NCBI GenBank assembly: GCA_015478945.1
Contig: JABUQX010038893.1
Span: 22,501 to 50,422 of the forward strand
Direction of reading: 5' to 3'
Length of the DNA: 27,922 nucleotides
From: Trachelipus rathkii
Lineage: Eukaryota; Arthropoda; Malacostraca; Isopoda; Trachelipodidae
Below are positions 1 through 12,828 of this stretch, in pieces. Numbering within the stretch: position 1 is the first letter of the stretch; the number at the start of each line of letters is the position of its first letter. Made by a program: the position numbers and the translations under genes. The notes beneath the pieces are model-generated. The model saw only the letters and a program-made list of their open reading frames with translations, was not told where the DNA came from and did no database searches.

Positions 1-779
1 AAACATCTCAGGTTTGTTTTGTGCAATTGTCATGCCTCTAGCATAATCTTTTAAATATGGTTAGCTATAAAAAATAAAAAAAGAAGAAAAAAAAAAAAAT
101 TCATTTGTTGTGCACTTTCAGCTTCCAAGTTTTTTCATTGATTCAATACAAGACCAAATTTTGAAGAAACTCTCCAAATTGACCTCTAGATTACAGGACA
201 ACAATGAATGTCCACAAAAAAATGGCTGTATACCTTCTGAAAATTTATTGCTTTTCATTTTTCATTTTCATGTTTCCACCAACTGGAAAAAATCCTGTTT
301 TCAAACATGACTAAAGAAAGAGGCTTGAGTGTCTCAGCTATTTACTGTTATAAAGTGTATATGGACCTAGTTATGCAAAAAGGAACCATGCTGCAAAGTT
401 GAAATTTTTTGAGAGATTTCACCACAATGCAGTAACTACATTTTGCCAAATAGAACCAACCAACATATATAAGTTATAAGAGTAATTAAAATGCTTGAAC
501 CAACCGTCATTCCATCATTTCTTATGTTAAACAAACTTTGAAGCTCAATATCTGTTTTAATGTTATGTGGGTTTGCTTCTTTTTTCCATTACTATGTCTA
601 TAATAATCAAACTCACACAACACTGTTTTAACAAACACATACTCAAATAATCATTGAGTCATTATATGCAAAATTATTGATGTAAATAATTTAATATGCA
701 GTCCAATTGCTATAGTTTCAAAAATGTTACTTGCCAATATGTATAGCTATATGCCTTTTTGGGTATCAGGATATTTATA
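1..779. other. AT-rich DNA without recognisable gene
   Basis: No recognised coding sequence, RNA gene or repeat was seen. The stretch is AT-rich with short poly-A runs (about 65-100). The longest open frame (110-310) has no family features and is taken as chance. Confidence 0.5.
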
Positions 780-1275
780 AACCAATGGAATTTTGACATT
801 AAGAGAAAAGATTTGAGAGTTTGGATGAAGCTCCTGCAATGGAGCCAGAAAGTATAGCAAAATCAAGATAGCCACCTTTCCTCAGTTAGCTGTGTTTTTT
901 GGAAGATTGTAAAAATCTTTCTTTTGGTGAAATGAAGAATCCAGTTATAGGGCGTCTTATTGAAATCAAAAAGCAATTTTCTGATCTCTTTTTAGACCTT
1001 GATTCAAATATGTTAATTGGATTGTGAAATCCCATCAACTGTTCAATGGCTGTTTTGTACCAGAAGGGCCTGAAGCATTGACATGGCACTTCTCTCCAAT
1101 GCATTGAATTTCAGAACATGACAGATGTCAGGTTTTTGAACTTCCAAGAGCTTGTAGTCCTACAAAATTGCACAGTGGTGGTGAAAAAAATGCTGAAAAC
1201 TGCCATTTGCAACTACATCTCTTGTGAAAAAGAATTTTCCATTCTCATGAACTTCAATGAAACTGAATTCTGAAT
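780..1275 (+). pseudogene. Possible C-terminal fragment of a hAT-type (ZBED-like) transposase, heavily decayed
   Basis: Plus-strand translation around 920-1030 reads EIKKQFSDLFLDLDSNM, then a stop, then NPI. Further on comes a stretch with NFQELVVLQN. The order 'I..F..F.dld...L..i.NPF' followed by 'QeLieLq.D' resembles the region before the dimerisation domain of ZBED5/SCAND3-like hAT proteins. There are several stops and frame changes, no start codon and no visible catalytic residues. This is a by-eye resemblance to a loosely conserved region and may be coincidental. If real, it is an old fragment cut at both ends, with no terminal repeats nearby. Confidence 0.25.
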
Positions 1276-1817
1276 TTTTCAGTGAATTTTCTTATTTCCT
1301 AAAAAGATTCTTATTAATTTTTTCATATCTTACTATTTATTTTTCATTTGATTGTTAATTTTGTGTTTTATTTTTTAAGATGATTAATCAAATATGATAC
1401 ATATTTTTTAGCCTGTATTGACTGTATTATCTATACAAATGGATTCAATGAACAACTGTGAATTTTAGTGCTCTTTGTGTTTTCTGAATTCGGTGGAATC
1501 TAAGAAAACTATATGTATAGCATATACATAATTTTTAAAAGTATGGTAATTAGTTTGCTTTTCTTCACTTTCAATTGAGTCTAGGGAATAATGTCATTGT
1601 ATAGACACACACACGTCTTCAAGTTAATTGTGAACAAACTCTGCATGCAATAAGAAAATAAAATAAATTCATATTTAGAGTCTGATTTAAGTTTACATTG
1701 GGTATAGTAAAAAGATTCATTTTCGAGTAGAAAAAAAATAATGTAAATTGTAAAGTTTTTATTTATGATAATATAGGGTAGATGTCTTTATATGGTTTTC
1801 TACTAAGTCAACCATGA
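1276..1817. other. AT-rich DNA without recognisable gene
   Basis: No open frame of note, RNA gene or repeat was recognised. The only local feature is a short ACACAC run near 1605-1614. Confidence 0.45.
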
Positions 1818-2008
1818 TATATATATATATACTATATATATATACTATATAATATATATATTATTATTATATATCTATATAGCATATATATTAATATAAT
1901 TTAATATATAAAATTATATATCTATATATATATGATAATATACAATATAATATATATATGTATATTAATACTATATATTTATATATTATATATATATATA
2001 TAATATAT
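1818..2008. repeat. Imperfect TA-rich microsatellite
   Basis: The sequence is almost only T and A in alternating runs, interrupted every 10-20 bases by C, TT or AA. This contrasts with the almost uninterrupted (TA)n tracts at 20752-20855, 25323-25460 and 25979-26155. Either this tract is older, or the consensus is less accurate here. Confidence 0.8.
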
Positions 2009-4619
2009 ATAATCGAATAAAGTTCGACTTAAGCATAGTAGTATTATAACTATAATTATGATTATATATAGATATATAACTTTCCAAAAATAAGACAAAG
2101 ATTCTTAATCTTGAAAACGACAAAACGTCCGTTGGAAATTAAGATATTTGTCCGTCTCATCAACATCAGTTCGATATCAACTGAAGCAAATTTACAAATG
2201 TCCCTTTTGTACGCATACTTCACTTGGCTTTTGCTCTCCTCCGAACAGGAATTTAGTCTTCTGACGCTTATAAAAAGCACGAACAGTGTGAATTTTTGAC
2301 GATTGAAGTGACGTTTTCTGATTTGTGTATACGCTAGATATATAGTTGTATATATATATATATTTATACATATTATACTCCATGCTTAGTTAATAAGATA
2401 TCTGATTTACGTAGAAATGAGAAAACGCCTCATATTACGCGACCTTCTTGGCAGTTTTAATCAAAACTATATATATATAATTTATTTAGTAAACTATATA
2501 AATATATACTTAGGATGTATTAGTAATACGTATATAGATACAATCCTAATATAATATATATTGTGTACAAAATATATATATTATAATACATCGCATCATT
2601 CTGTATATATACAGATATTGGCCGTATATCAATATAATATTATATATTACTATGTATATATATAATATCAATATATAAATGATAATATAGAAATCTATAA
2701 AAGCCGAACATATATTCTCACAGTCAAATTATTTACTCATTGAATACTGAGAAATATTCTTGGTTGGAAAGCAAGCCTCGAGGGGCCAGAGCTCTCTCAT
2801 TGTCAATATCTGAACTCGTGGACAAAAAGTCTGAGAGGTAAAATCTCTAGTTTTGTAATTTTATTACTAATTAAGAATATTGTGGTATTTAGCGCTGATA
2901 AGAATATATCGAGAGAAGTAATGCTAAATAAAGGTTTTAATTTATATATCGATCTAATAAATGTCATCTAATCAAGCAGTGCAAACAAAAAATCAAATAC
3001 ATGCACACAAATCTATGAGAATGTATATTTAATATCTAATCGAAGTGTTTTGTAATTACAGCGCTAAATTGGTTATGGTGTAAATTTATATTACCAAATT
3101 TTCCCGAATAATATAGGTTTTTTGAACATTTGTCGATTGAATCTCTGCGTCAACCGAAAATTATAATTGATATTGATACTGAGTGTTCTTACTTGATCCA
3201 AGCTACCATTGAGAAGTTCACATTTCATTTTCTCACGAAGAAGAAAATTTCGGTGAACTGACGGCAGAACATTGGTTCAGGATCCGGACGGATACTTCTC
3301 AAATGAAGTCAGAAATATGCAGGGACAGATGATACACTAGATAAGTGACAGCAAAACTCTCTTCAGTGATCCCTATTACCACCCTCCAAGAGGAGGGCAG
3401 GATAAACTTTAAGATATCATCACAATGAAGAACCTAATACTTAATCAAAATTTGAGTCACTAGAGGCTCCATTCGATTAAAATTATATATATATCTAATA
3501 TATAAAACGAGATAGCGTAAGTAGATTATACTCACGGATATTAGTATTAAATAAGATAATATAAAATGTAAGGAAAAAAATTGGTTGAATTAAAGGCCGG
3601 AACGTTTCGCGAGACTGGCCATTCGTATTATAAAGCAAAAAAAAAAAATAATATCTTTTTTGTATTATTTTCACTTGCATGATATATGCACTGATTTGAT
3701 CAGTAGAATCATTTCAATGATCGTACCAATTGCCTACATGTGTATGCCGAACTGCGAGGGCTATTTTAACGTAAAAAATTTAATTAAAGAATTATATGAG
3801 TAATGAGTTAATTGTGTAATTGTCTAATGCGACAATAGTAAAAAGGAAGAAATTTCAACTAATGAAGTGGAAGAGAAATTACCTGTGTTTCTATGATCTT
3901 TGTGAGTGATTTTGATAATCGTACAATGCATAGATTCCGTCACTCTCTTTATAATATCTTAAACTTATAATCCTCAAAGATATCCTTACATTATATACAT
4001 ATTACTTATTAGCTGTATTATAGTAATAACCCTTTTATAGTTATAGTATTATAGTGTATGATTGTGATGTTGTGTTCGAGAAGCATTATATACATTATAC
4101 CTATTCATATGAAGGAAGGAGAATACAGAAAAAGAAAGAGAAAAGATATGTGCATCTCTGAAGTGCTAGCCATCCGACATTATGAAACAGAGGCACACAT
4201 AACGCTACGCGCCTGTTCACTACGCGACGCCGCCAATAGGCACAGCAGTGAATCTATCTCGACGCATTCGCGGTTGGATCCAAACACATTACACGCGTCA
4301 GCTATATCCATTAGTCGACATTCCCATTCGTCGTACTCCGGCTACGTAGTCAAATTTGGCGGTGATCGTTCTATGGAAGCCACACACACGCAATATTTTG
4401 GACTTCAACACACTTATTTCAATGCTTGCTCTTGCAAAAATGTTCTAAATGTGACTTAATTTTTAATTATTTAAGACGATAATTAACAGAGTTGAGTCAC
4501 ATGGAGCTATAATATAAGGAATGTGATAATTGAAACCATATATCATAGTCTTCGTAATATAATTACAACAAAAAAAAGATATTATACATAGTACTATAGA
4601 AGGAATTTATACTAGATAT
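2009..4619. other. AT-rich gene-free stretch with scattered short TA tracts
   Basis: Short interrupted TA runs occur around 2340-2365, 2470-2700 and 3484-3500. A 39-codon open stretch (3213-3329, reading HEEENFGELTAEHWFRIRTD within it) looks protein-like but was not recognised. A 133-codon frame at 4058-4459 has no family motif, signal peptide or membrane segment, and is not supported as a gene. No RNA gene was seen. Confidence 0.5.
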
Positions 4620-7190
4620 ATGATATAGTCACATATTTACATAGGGTGGCAACAGTACTCGCGAAATAACTCCACTAACCTTATATCGTAGTGTAGCCAC
4701 TCTGTATCGAGCTCTGTAGTAGGGACCACTCACAGCCGCGCAAGCGTACACAGCTTCAAGAGTTAACGACCCGCATAAGCACTGACTTAGTATGAGAGCT
4801 GTGATATATACGAACTATCAGAATATATCTCGAGTCACACACTACAATGAGAGTGACACTTAGAGCCCTTATTACACTAAGTAGAGTAAATTTACTAGCA
4901 CGAAGGAAGGATTGTTATTGGTGAGGGTAAGAGGTAGATGGAACTTCGTGGCTCTACGTTATGCGACATAAGGTAGGTTCAGATGAGCGCACTACGTCAG
5001 GATTATAGGTAACCAGAACTATAGCGAGGGCATAGATGTGTTATATTGACACACAGGGCAGGGAGACCCGACATGTTTTTTTGCAATATATTTTAATAAA
5101 GAGAATGGTTATATTTTACCTTTGTGAATTAGAATAGGTTACACGTAAGAGAAAAGCGTTCTTACCCACTTTATTAAGCCTTTATTCATACATTCGCCGT
5201 TAGTTTGTATTATGTAGAGTAGAAATCATAAAAATATGATTCTTAAACTGATATCTATATATACAGAGAGAGAAATATAAGCGGCAAATAGCGTTCGATG
5301 ACGGCTGTAGACATAGAGCTTAGAGATGATCGCTGAGAGATAATTGATAATTGTAGTATATCGTATGTAGCGATCTCTGAGTGCATGTGCCTGTTCGAGA
5401 CATTTTCTTTTTAAGAGACGACTGCGCTGTGGATTAGATATAATCTTCGTTCCACGTGTCGTCGCGCTTTACTATTAAGTGATTTAAAGTGAATAGGAAC
5501 ATGGAGATGTCAAGTCAATAGCGAATCACGGTAGAGAAGACTAGACGTAACATAGCAATGAGCACATCGAGAGCTAAGAAGAAGAGGATCACAAGTAAAA
5601 GAAAGCGTCGAGAGGGGTAAAAGCCCAGAAGAAGACATACGCCAAAGGGAAAGGACATGAATATAGCAGTTGAGCGAGCAGAGCGTCTCGCTCTAACACA
5701 CACTCGATATCGGTTCATATATGTATATCTGATTCTAGTCGTTCTGTATGCACGAGCGCCCCTACGATATTGATGAACGCTTAGTAATCCGTTTTATATC
5801 CAGAGGAGGTAGAAGTGAGATACTGCGCGTAGCGAGATGGGACTTAGTTCATTAGCGCATGTCGAGAAAAGCTGCATAGGAGGAGATTTCGAGAACGGAC
5901 ACTGGAATATTCGAGAATTACAAACAAGCTGCTGGCGCAGACATATAGTAGTCGAGATAGATACTCTCTTAGATGGGGTGGCCAAGCAGCGATCGCTCAG
6001 ATATGCTCGCGAGAGCGCGCGAGCGCGAGGAAATTGTTAAAAAGATTTAGGAGAGAACTATATTTCAGATAACATGAGAGTCCTGGCACCTGAGCTGCCA
6101 AAAGGTAGAAGACCATTTTGAAGCACTGCAGGTCATGTGGACTATTGCTCTCTGCTGACTCGTGCGATGCACAAGCGAAGGAACAAGCGATTTCCTGAGA
6201 CTGCTAGAGTCGGAGGAAGACTGAGACACAGCACGTGAGCTCACAGCGTAATGTTCTTACACGAGCGCGAGGCTAATATGAATAGGACGCATATAATATG
6301 ACGAGAATATCTCTATAAAAGCGAAACACTCGATTCTGTACTCACAGACGGCCTATGGGCGAGTATTTCTGTCGATAATCTTTGCGACGAGTGTCAGGTA
6401 TGGGACGCGCGAGATCGACTGGATCATATGCTCCTATTGACATATATCAGTCTATAAAGCGAGGCACCGAGACCGCTACAATGTTGACCGACGTGAAGGT
6501 AGCCATGATTCCGTGAGTAGTCGTAGAACGCAGTCATGCACGAAGCGGGGTATCCTTATGTGCATACGCAATAATAGTCTTTTTACGACGAGCTCCTACT
6601 TGAGGTGACCCGATCTAACTATAGAGAAGCTCCCATGGTAACAATTCTACATAGATCTAAGACTCTGGAGTCTGGCATCCCATGTAGATGACGTGTGAGG
6701 TAGATTGAGAGGTCGCGTCAGTGATATAAAGGGTGAAGGAATGTGGCACGAGATTTAACCGATCTTTTGTATTTTCGCAAGTTGTGGGCGTATAGGGGGA
6801 TCTTCGCTCTATCCTACGATTTGGGATGTAGCTTTTGAATGATCGACCGACTAGTTGCGGAATGAGGCTCTTACATTGACACGGAGAGTACGGAACAGCG
6901 AAGGAAGGAAAGCTATTCTCGATAGTGTCTCCAGCGAGTCCGAGGCAAAGCAACCAACCATCCTATGTTGTAACCCGCCTTGTACTAACATATATGATCG
7001 GCGATCCAATTACATCGAAAGTAGATAGAGACGGAACCCCAGGCATTTGTCATTTTGCTCCTCCATTGATGTATGCCTGTTTTTTCTCGATTCGTTTAAA
7101 AATTACTGAGAAGATTTTTTCGGGCACAGTTAGAAGATCCTTACATAAAGCTTATGACGAGAGAGTTGTGCAGGATTAGTAGGGAGCGCG

Positions 7191-7211
7191 AACCAATTGA
7201 GTCAATTGGTT
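7191..7211. repeat. 21-bp perfect palindrome
   Basis: AACCAATTGA and TCAATTGGTT are exact reverse complements separated by a single G. No gene adjoins it, so any regulatory role is unknown. Confidence 0.7.
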
Positions 7212-10200
7212 GCAGCACTTCTCCGCTTTGATCTATATTAGCGGCTATGCGTAAGGTTATCAAGACAGAGAACCGTATGATATCAGCACTATCTTTTTTG
7301 AGGCCCGAGACAAAGATCTATCATATGCTAGAACACTCGGTTTAGAGAGTATTACATTAAATATATCAGGAGTAGGATAGAGAACCAGCAAAGTTTTGAA
7401 ACTGGAGCTCATACTAACACTATAGAAGTAAATGATCATTGGTAAAATCATGCTAGAACCTTAAGAACGCAGGGTATGGTGAGATGATAAAGACAATAAC
7501 TTCTTGCATGCAGACCTGATCAGAACTGGTACATAAGTTTGGTGACTGGAATTGATAGAGATTGCAAATGTCAGATCAAGTTCGGACAAAGTGTATTTAT
7601 GAAGACATAAGGCATACACCAATAGACACTTCTGAACTCCGTATCCAACATCACAAATGGTTTATGTGCTGAGCTATAGTCGAAAAGGGAAGAGGGCTAG
7701 ATAAACCCAGAGTACAATCATACTCGTCCTGACAAAGAAGAATGTAAAGAGTGCCTGACCAACAACGCAAGGATAGGGGATCAAGAGAACTGAGTAAATA
7801 AGATGAGTACACTAGCCGAATGTCTATTCTCACGTAGTCAAGAAGCTAGAATCTCGAGACGAATGGCCAAAATGCAGCAGCCGAGCAGCAGGCACAAGTG
7901 TCAGCGAGGGGAGGTGAATGGAGTGTGCACCGAGCAACAGAGAAATTGCGAGGAGAAAATCAAGTACTTTCGTGCGTATGACGATATACATTGCGAGGAG
8001 AATGGTCGAGAGCACCTCAGCACGAGCTCAGTCTGGCGCGGCCAGTTCAGCGAGCACAGCGTGAAGTAATACAAAATGGGATAGCAACACTCACGCTCGC
8101 AGCCCAAGTGCAGGGACTGACACGCAGTATGGAACGACTCTGTCACCGCGACGACTATATATCTCATAGTTGAAGCCAGAGAGGAGAAGCGCAATCCTTT
8201 ATGGAAAGAGCGCAAGTAAATTGCCCCGAAGCAGCACGATACGATATTGAGTACAAGACGAGTTGAGCGACGAGCATCAAGATGCTAACGGAAATATGGA
8301 AGATGGAACAAACCCTACTGTGAAGAAGAAGAGGAGTATTACAGAAGGTTTATGTTCAGCGGTGAAGGCCAACGCGAAGACGACTCTGCGCACGTAGTGT
8401 ACAAGCAGAAAGAGAACGAGGAGAGATAAGATCTCTTTAATAGAGAGAGCCCTTGCTCATTCATCTCAGAGTAAAGATATCAGTGGTACAGAACAGTTAA
8501 ACGAGAGAAATGAGATTCGGAACGGGGTGCGAAGGTGATAAACAGTGAAAAAAGATAAGAAAATGAATGAATAATTCAGTTAATAAATGAAAAAAAGATA
8601 AGAAAAGAGTAGTTGCCACAACACTATCTTTATTGCAGAGAAGGTTAATGAACTTACGAAAACGGGACAGTCCATTAAACTATAGCCTAATACAGTCAGC
8701 ATTAACTTTAAGCTTACCGGCCTCCGATCAGCAGTAAGACTTATACCATCATCGCTGACCTATATGGTCGTATATCAGTCAGTAATTAAGCAGTAAATAC
8801 ACGGATGTAGTAACCGAAAGCTTACACAACCATGTAGAGAAAAAGAGAGGTAGGTCAACGAAGTAAACAGACGTCGCGGTCAGAAAAACGGGTCGGAAAA
8901 ATCAATTACTATATTTTAAAACGGAGTAAGATGAGCAGGCTGTAATACTCGGTTTCGCCGCCATACGCGTACAAAACCAAGATTATTAAGCCGCCAATCA
9001 CACCTACCAGAAATAATGACGATAGGATTGAGGGAGGATAGCTATTCGCTGACCTTTGTATGTGGATCCGCATGCCATCGTGTAAAGAAATGAGACCCGA
9101 TGTTACTTAATTACCTCAGTTTAGAGCATAATAGGTGGATAGTGACATGCTCTGCTGTTCTTGGATCATAAAGCATGTTAGTGCTATGAGAGTTGTAGCA
9201 GACATATCTCATTACTCGCGATCATATTGAAGACCGCAGTAACAAAGGGGAGGGGAGGTATACGGGATGCGAGATGAAGAGAGCGTATGAGTGCAGAGAG
9301 AGCACAAGGTGACTGCTTCCACGTGACGTCATAGGAAGAAAGTATCCAGACGAAGGCTCCAAAGTCGAAGGGGTAGAAAAAGATGGACACATTGAGATGA
9401 CAGTAGTCGATCCGCGAGACAGAATCATAACTACTAGAGTCCTAGCGGCGTATGCGAAGTATATAACGATGGTGTAATACAACGCACATCTTGACAGACG
9501 CTGTCAGGGCGGGTGATAGAGACTACTATCCTTTCACTAGAGAGAGCAGCTAGAATATCGCGAGAGGCGGCACAGATATTTGAATAGACAGCGTGTCAGA
9601 GAGACTAAAGGTTCACAGTATTCATACATGGTCTACGAGGTTCTACCTGAGAGGGGGTCGTCTCGACAAGTGCAGAAGTGCAAATCCAGTACTGCATGAA
9701 ACAGGTATCACATTGCCGAGCGAAGAAGAAGAAGGAGATGACAACACGGAGAGCTGAAATTAGGTCAAGGGAGACGAGAAGCATGTCGGGACTAGGAGTC
9801 GTTGAGAGTACGATATTGGATATATCACAGCTGGTATGCAGTCATATAGGATCGTCGCTCGAACACGTCTATATCTGAGAGAGGGGTCGCTGCGTTAAGA
9901 GGAGGATACTCTTAGCTATATATATAGCACTCACTAGCTAGCTATGACTCACTTATTAGGGCGTGCCGCTCTTAATCGGTCGTGACACTGCACGTCATGT
10001 TCCGATATCAGTTTTACACACCGTCTACATGTAGCGTAAGTTCTGGGCGAGTTGTGTGAGTGAGTTGCTATATCCTCCATGTGTCCAAGCAAATAGGTAA
10101 GCACACCGATCACTACATCATCATCCGTGATCGTGCACACATAGGGGCACGTCACACGCAGATGCCCCAGATGCTCTCGACAAGACACTAGGGACCGAGT

Positions 10201-10442
10201 CGCTCAAATCGATGGTACCTTTGAGTGTGGATATCACTAATGAGATGCCCTGCAGATAGCGTGATTAGATGCAAAAGCGAGAGGTTATTTGAGATTCAGA
10301 TTATACTATAGAGTCTAGCGCTTATCGGCTCAATACGTTCCGAACGCTTGGGGACGTCCAGGCTCGGGAAATCGTCGATGAGATTCAAACAATTTGCGCA
10401 ATCACGATTTGCTACTCTTATAACGCAGCTTCTAGATTATGA

Positions 10443-10469
10443 TATGCCATGATCTATAGTCATGGCATA
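10443..10469. repeat. Perfect 10-bp inverted repeat with 7-nt loop
   Basis: TATGCCATGA at 10443-10452 and TCATGGCATA at 10460-10469 are exact reverse complements around the loop TCTATAG. No T-run follows and no gene is near, so a terminator role is not supported. Confidence 0.7.
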
Positions 10470-11459
10470 GTAAGACAATTACTTTATGGTGCATGAGTTT
10501 ATTATTTTTTATTTATTTCTTATTGAGGCCAGACCCAGATGGATCTGCGCGAATGTGTTTATAGTGAACGAGAAGGGACGTCATGGGCCACTAAGTAGGT
10601 GCGGCATGTATTATGCCCGTAACAAGGTCGAGCTTTACCAAGCGTCGAAAGGCCCGACCGGGTGTAACTGTGTACGAAAGAGCCTCCACAAGAACGCTAA
10701 CTAGTGGCAGAGGTGCCAGGTGGGTGCGCGTGGCGGTTTGTGCCTGAATTGCACAGGGAATGCGCTTGAGATAAGGCAGAAAGGGGGGTGTTTTTTTGTC
10801 TGCGAATGCGAGCTTCCGTTTAGGATTCTCCGCTGCCAACATAAGGGCTATAAGTCACCCTGAGATAAAGGAGTTAAACGTTGAAGACTTCAAAAGATAT
10901 TTGACTTGGAGGGAAGTGCTCATTACCCAGCTCTTCCAGAAGGCCACGTAATAGGAACACAGTCATTCGCGTTAGAATAATCAATTGGCTCCCGTAGCAA
11001 TAAATTACGTGACTACAATTCATTTGAAAAAAGGGATAACACTAGGTAACAGTTACCCACTAATCAGCCAATCAGCTGATAGAAGCCCAGACATAAGTGG
11101 ACACCAGCGAGTAGTGTCAGCCAATGTGAGGCCACAGCTCTCAAAGGTTCTATCAAGACTAGAATAAGAAGTGTATCCAGTAGAAATGCAGATAGAAATA
11201 GTGTCATAAGAAGAGCGCTGAGAAAGCATTCCTTGAAAAAGCCAAGTACTGTAGACGAGGCTGCTTAATTTTGAGACTTACCCATGAGTCTAAGTAGATT
11301 GAGATAGATCGCTGCCCGGCTGTCCGCTTCAAGAAGGTTTTTAAATTGAACTACTCCCTGACTCTCCTAATAGTAATCTTCGTAAACAATACGGTTTGAC
11401 CCCATAAGTACTTACAGGACACGATGATAAGCACCAGATGCAGCGTAGAGAAGGGATTA

Positions 11460-12280
11460 TCAATAGGTTGTTACAGCCCGCAATTTCTTCCTCCTGTACT
11501 GTAGTGCAAAAATAAAATAGTTAAGGCCAAGAGTGTTGCCTTGACTTCGCTACCTAATCCTACAGTGTCCCGAAGTCTACCCTCGTTCTCATCGATAGAA
11601 GAAATTCTTTACGTCAGCTTGCGGGATAACACATTTTTACGTCTTAGATTTAACTCGATGCAAAACCTGTCATTATAAATAAGGAAGAGCACAAAAGCTA
11701 AATGGCATTATTTAGGACTTAAGAAAGTTATCGGTCTACCCGCTTGCCTTTGGCCACCGAATGCACCATCTTTCCTAATGGCTAGGCATGACGCATCGGC
11801 CTTAAATCATCCTTTTAACAGTTCGACAGGTCTTCTTGACGACTTTACTAGGCTTAGGAGTATGAAGTCAGACGAACACTGTCGAAAGTCTGAGGAAAGT
11901 TATAACGCTCCCGAGAGAAACAACTTGAGAATAAAACTGTCTTCAAGCAACTTCTTACCAGTCCCAGTTTGTATCTAGAATTTAAGATAGTAAAGATGGG
12001 ATTTTAGCCCTGACTCCTGTGAAAGTGAACAATGAAAAGTTTCATTCCTCCTACGAATGTCAAGGAGCCACAGTCCATTCTTGGTTTCTTCTCCTATGTT
12101 CGCTTTATTTAATAGAGCATTTGCAGTCTCTGTGCACAACCACTCGTGATTTAGTAATAAAAGAATGTCCCTTTGTATGGACAAAAAATCGACAAAAGGC
12201 ATTTGACACTGTTGAAAATAAGCTTGGTCGTACAACACGAGCTCACATTCTCGGATATATAGCAAAAATCTGGTAAATAC
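11460..12280 (+). pseudogene. pol: Ty3/gypsy LTR-retrotransposon pol fragment (reverse transcriptase to RNase H tether), frameshifted
   Basis: Reverse transcriptase motifs of Ty3/gypsy elements appear in the right order and spacing across shifting frames. A stretch near 11470-11517 resembles the IxPSxSPxSSPVVLVxKK entry. At 11578-11690 LPSFSSIEEIL precedes a decayed motif A. At 11763 NAPSFLMA follows a frameshifted FG and matches the FGLxNAPxTFQ motif. LLDDF at about 11833-11847 is motif C (usual YLDD), followed by SDEHCRKSEE and LRIKLSSSNF, the usual EEH and LkLnxxKC block. GILALTPVKV (from 11998) matches GIxPdPxKV. KEPQSILGFFSYVRFI and FVWTKNRQKAFDTVENKL end the block. Several indels make it nonfunctional. 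No LTRs, gag, protease or integrase were recognised. Confidence 0.75.
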
Positions 12281-12306
12281 AGACCGTGCGACTACGTGAA
12301 TTGTGA

Positions 12307-12828
12307 GGTGTGTACACCTTCACCCCACCGAAGGAAAGAGAAAACCCTTTCTTCGTCTCCGGAGTACTCAAGTCAAGTGAGAAGAATGAGTACGATCTAA
12401 ATTTGAATGATATTGATTACGGTAACAAATTTGTTCACAACATAAGTTGCTCTAAATGTTGACATCACTCAATGCTATATTCTTTAGATTTGGATAATCC
12501 TTTTCAAATAATTTTTGGGACTCATACCAACTTCAGAAAACTTAACTGCAAAGTATTTGGGCTGCACACTAATGTTTTAAGGGTTGAATGCGACCCATGG
12601 ACCAAGTGTTGCCAAATCTCCTCTAAAGAAATATTAAGCTTTCTTCCTTAAATCTCACATGATTTTAAGATATTTTCTGACAAACTAAAGCATAGGTGTA
12701 ACTTACTAAAATACAGAACCTTTAATCATAATCTTATTTGTACATTACCTTTCCGGATGACTGAACTGCAGGATTTATCAGCAAACACAGAAAAATATTT
12801 AAAATTTTTGATGCAAAGGACATTTTGA
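12307..12828 (+). pseudogene. Unrecognised coding relic: one frame with only two internal stops over 174 codons
   Basis: The frame beginning at 12307 stays open apart from TGA at 12460-12462 and TAA at 12649-12651, ending with TGA at 12826. In DNA this AT-rich, about ten stops would be expected. The middle block starts at an ATG (12472) and includes DLDNPFQIIFGTHTNF and VECDPWTKCC; the last block includes CTLPFRMTELQDLSANTEKY. Another frame (about 12874-13013) stays open downstream and may continue it after a frameshift. Cysteine, tryptophan and proline use looks protein-like. I do not recognise the family. It follows the gypsy fragment directly but does not resemble RNase H or integrase. Function unknown. 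Confidence 0.4.

Larger units (their letters stand above)
4620..11300. other. Compositionally distinct, CpG-containing, purine-biased stretch without recognisable content
   Basis: Base use changes: CG, GAG and CGAG words become common (for example 5994-6030), and the plus strand is rich in A and G. Both flanks are strongly AT-rich and CpG-poor. Reading all frames gave no protein family, and open frames are short and scattered. No tandem array, tRNA or transposon end was recognised. Two short perfect inverted repeats are listed separately. It could be unpolished long-read consensus, diverged intergenic DNA, or foreign DNA; I cannot decide from sequence alone. Confidence 0.5.

Noticed and set aside
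4058..4459. 133-codon open frame
   Set aside because: No family motif, low-complexity-like composition, and next to the compositionally odd region; length alone does not support a gene.
8546..8606. Direct repeat TGAAAAAAGATAAGAAAA, two copies about 42 bp apart
   Set aside because: Short, A-rich and isolated; likely chance or low-complexity.
10443..10469. Intrinsic terminator
   Set aside because: Perfect stem but no U-tract and no upstream gene; bacterial-type termination is not expected here.
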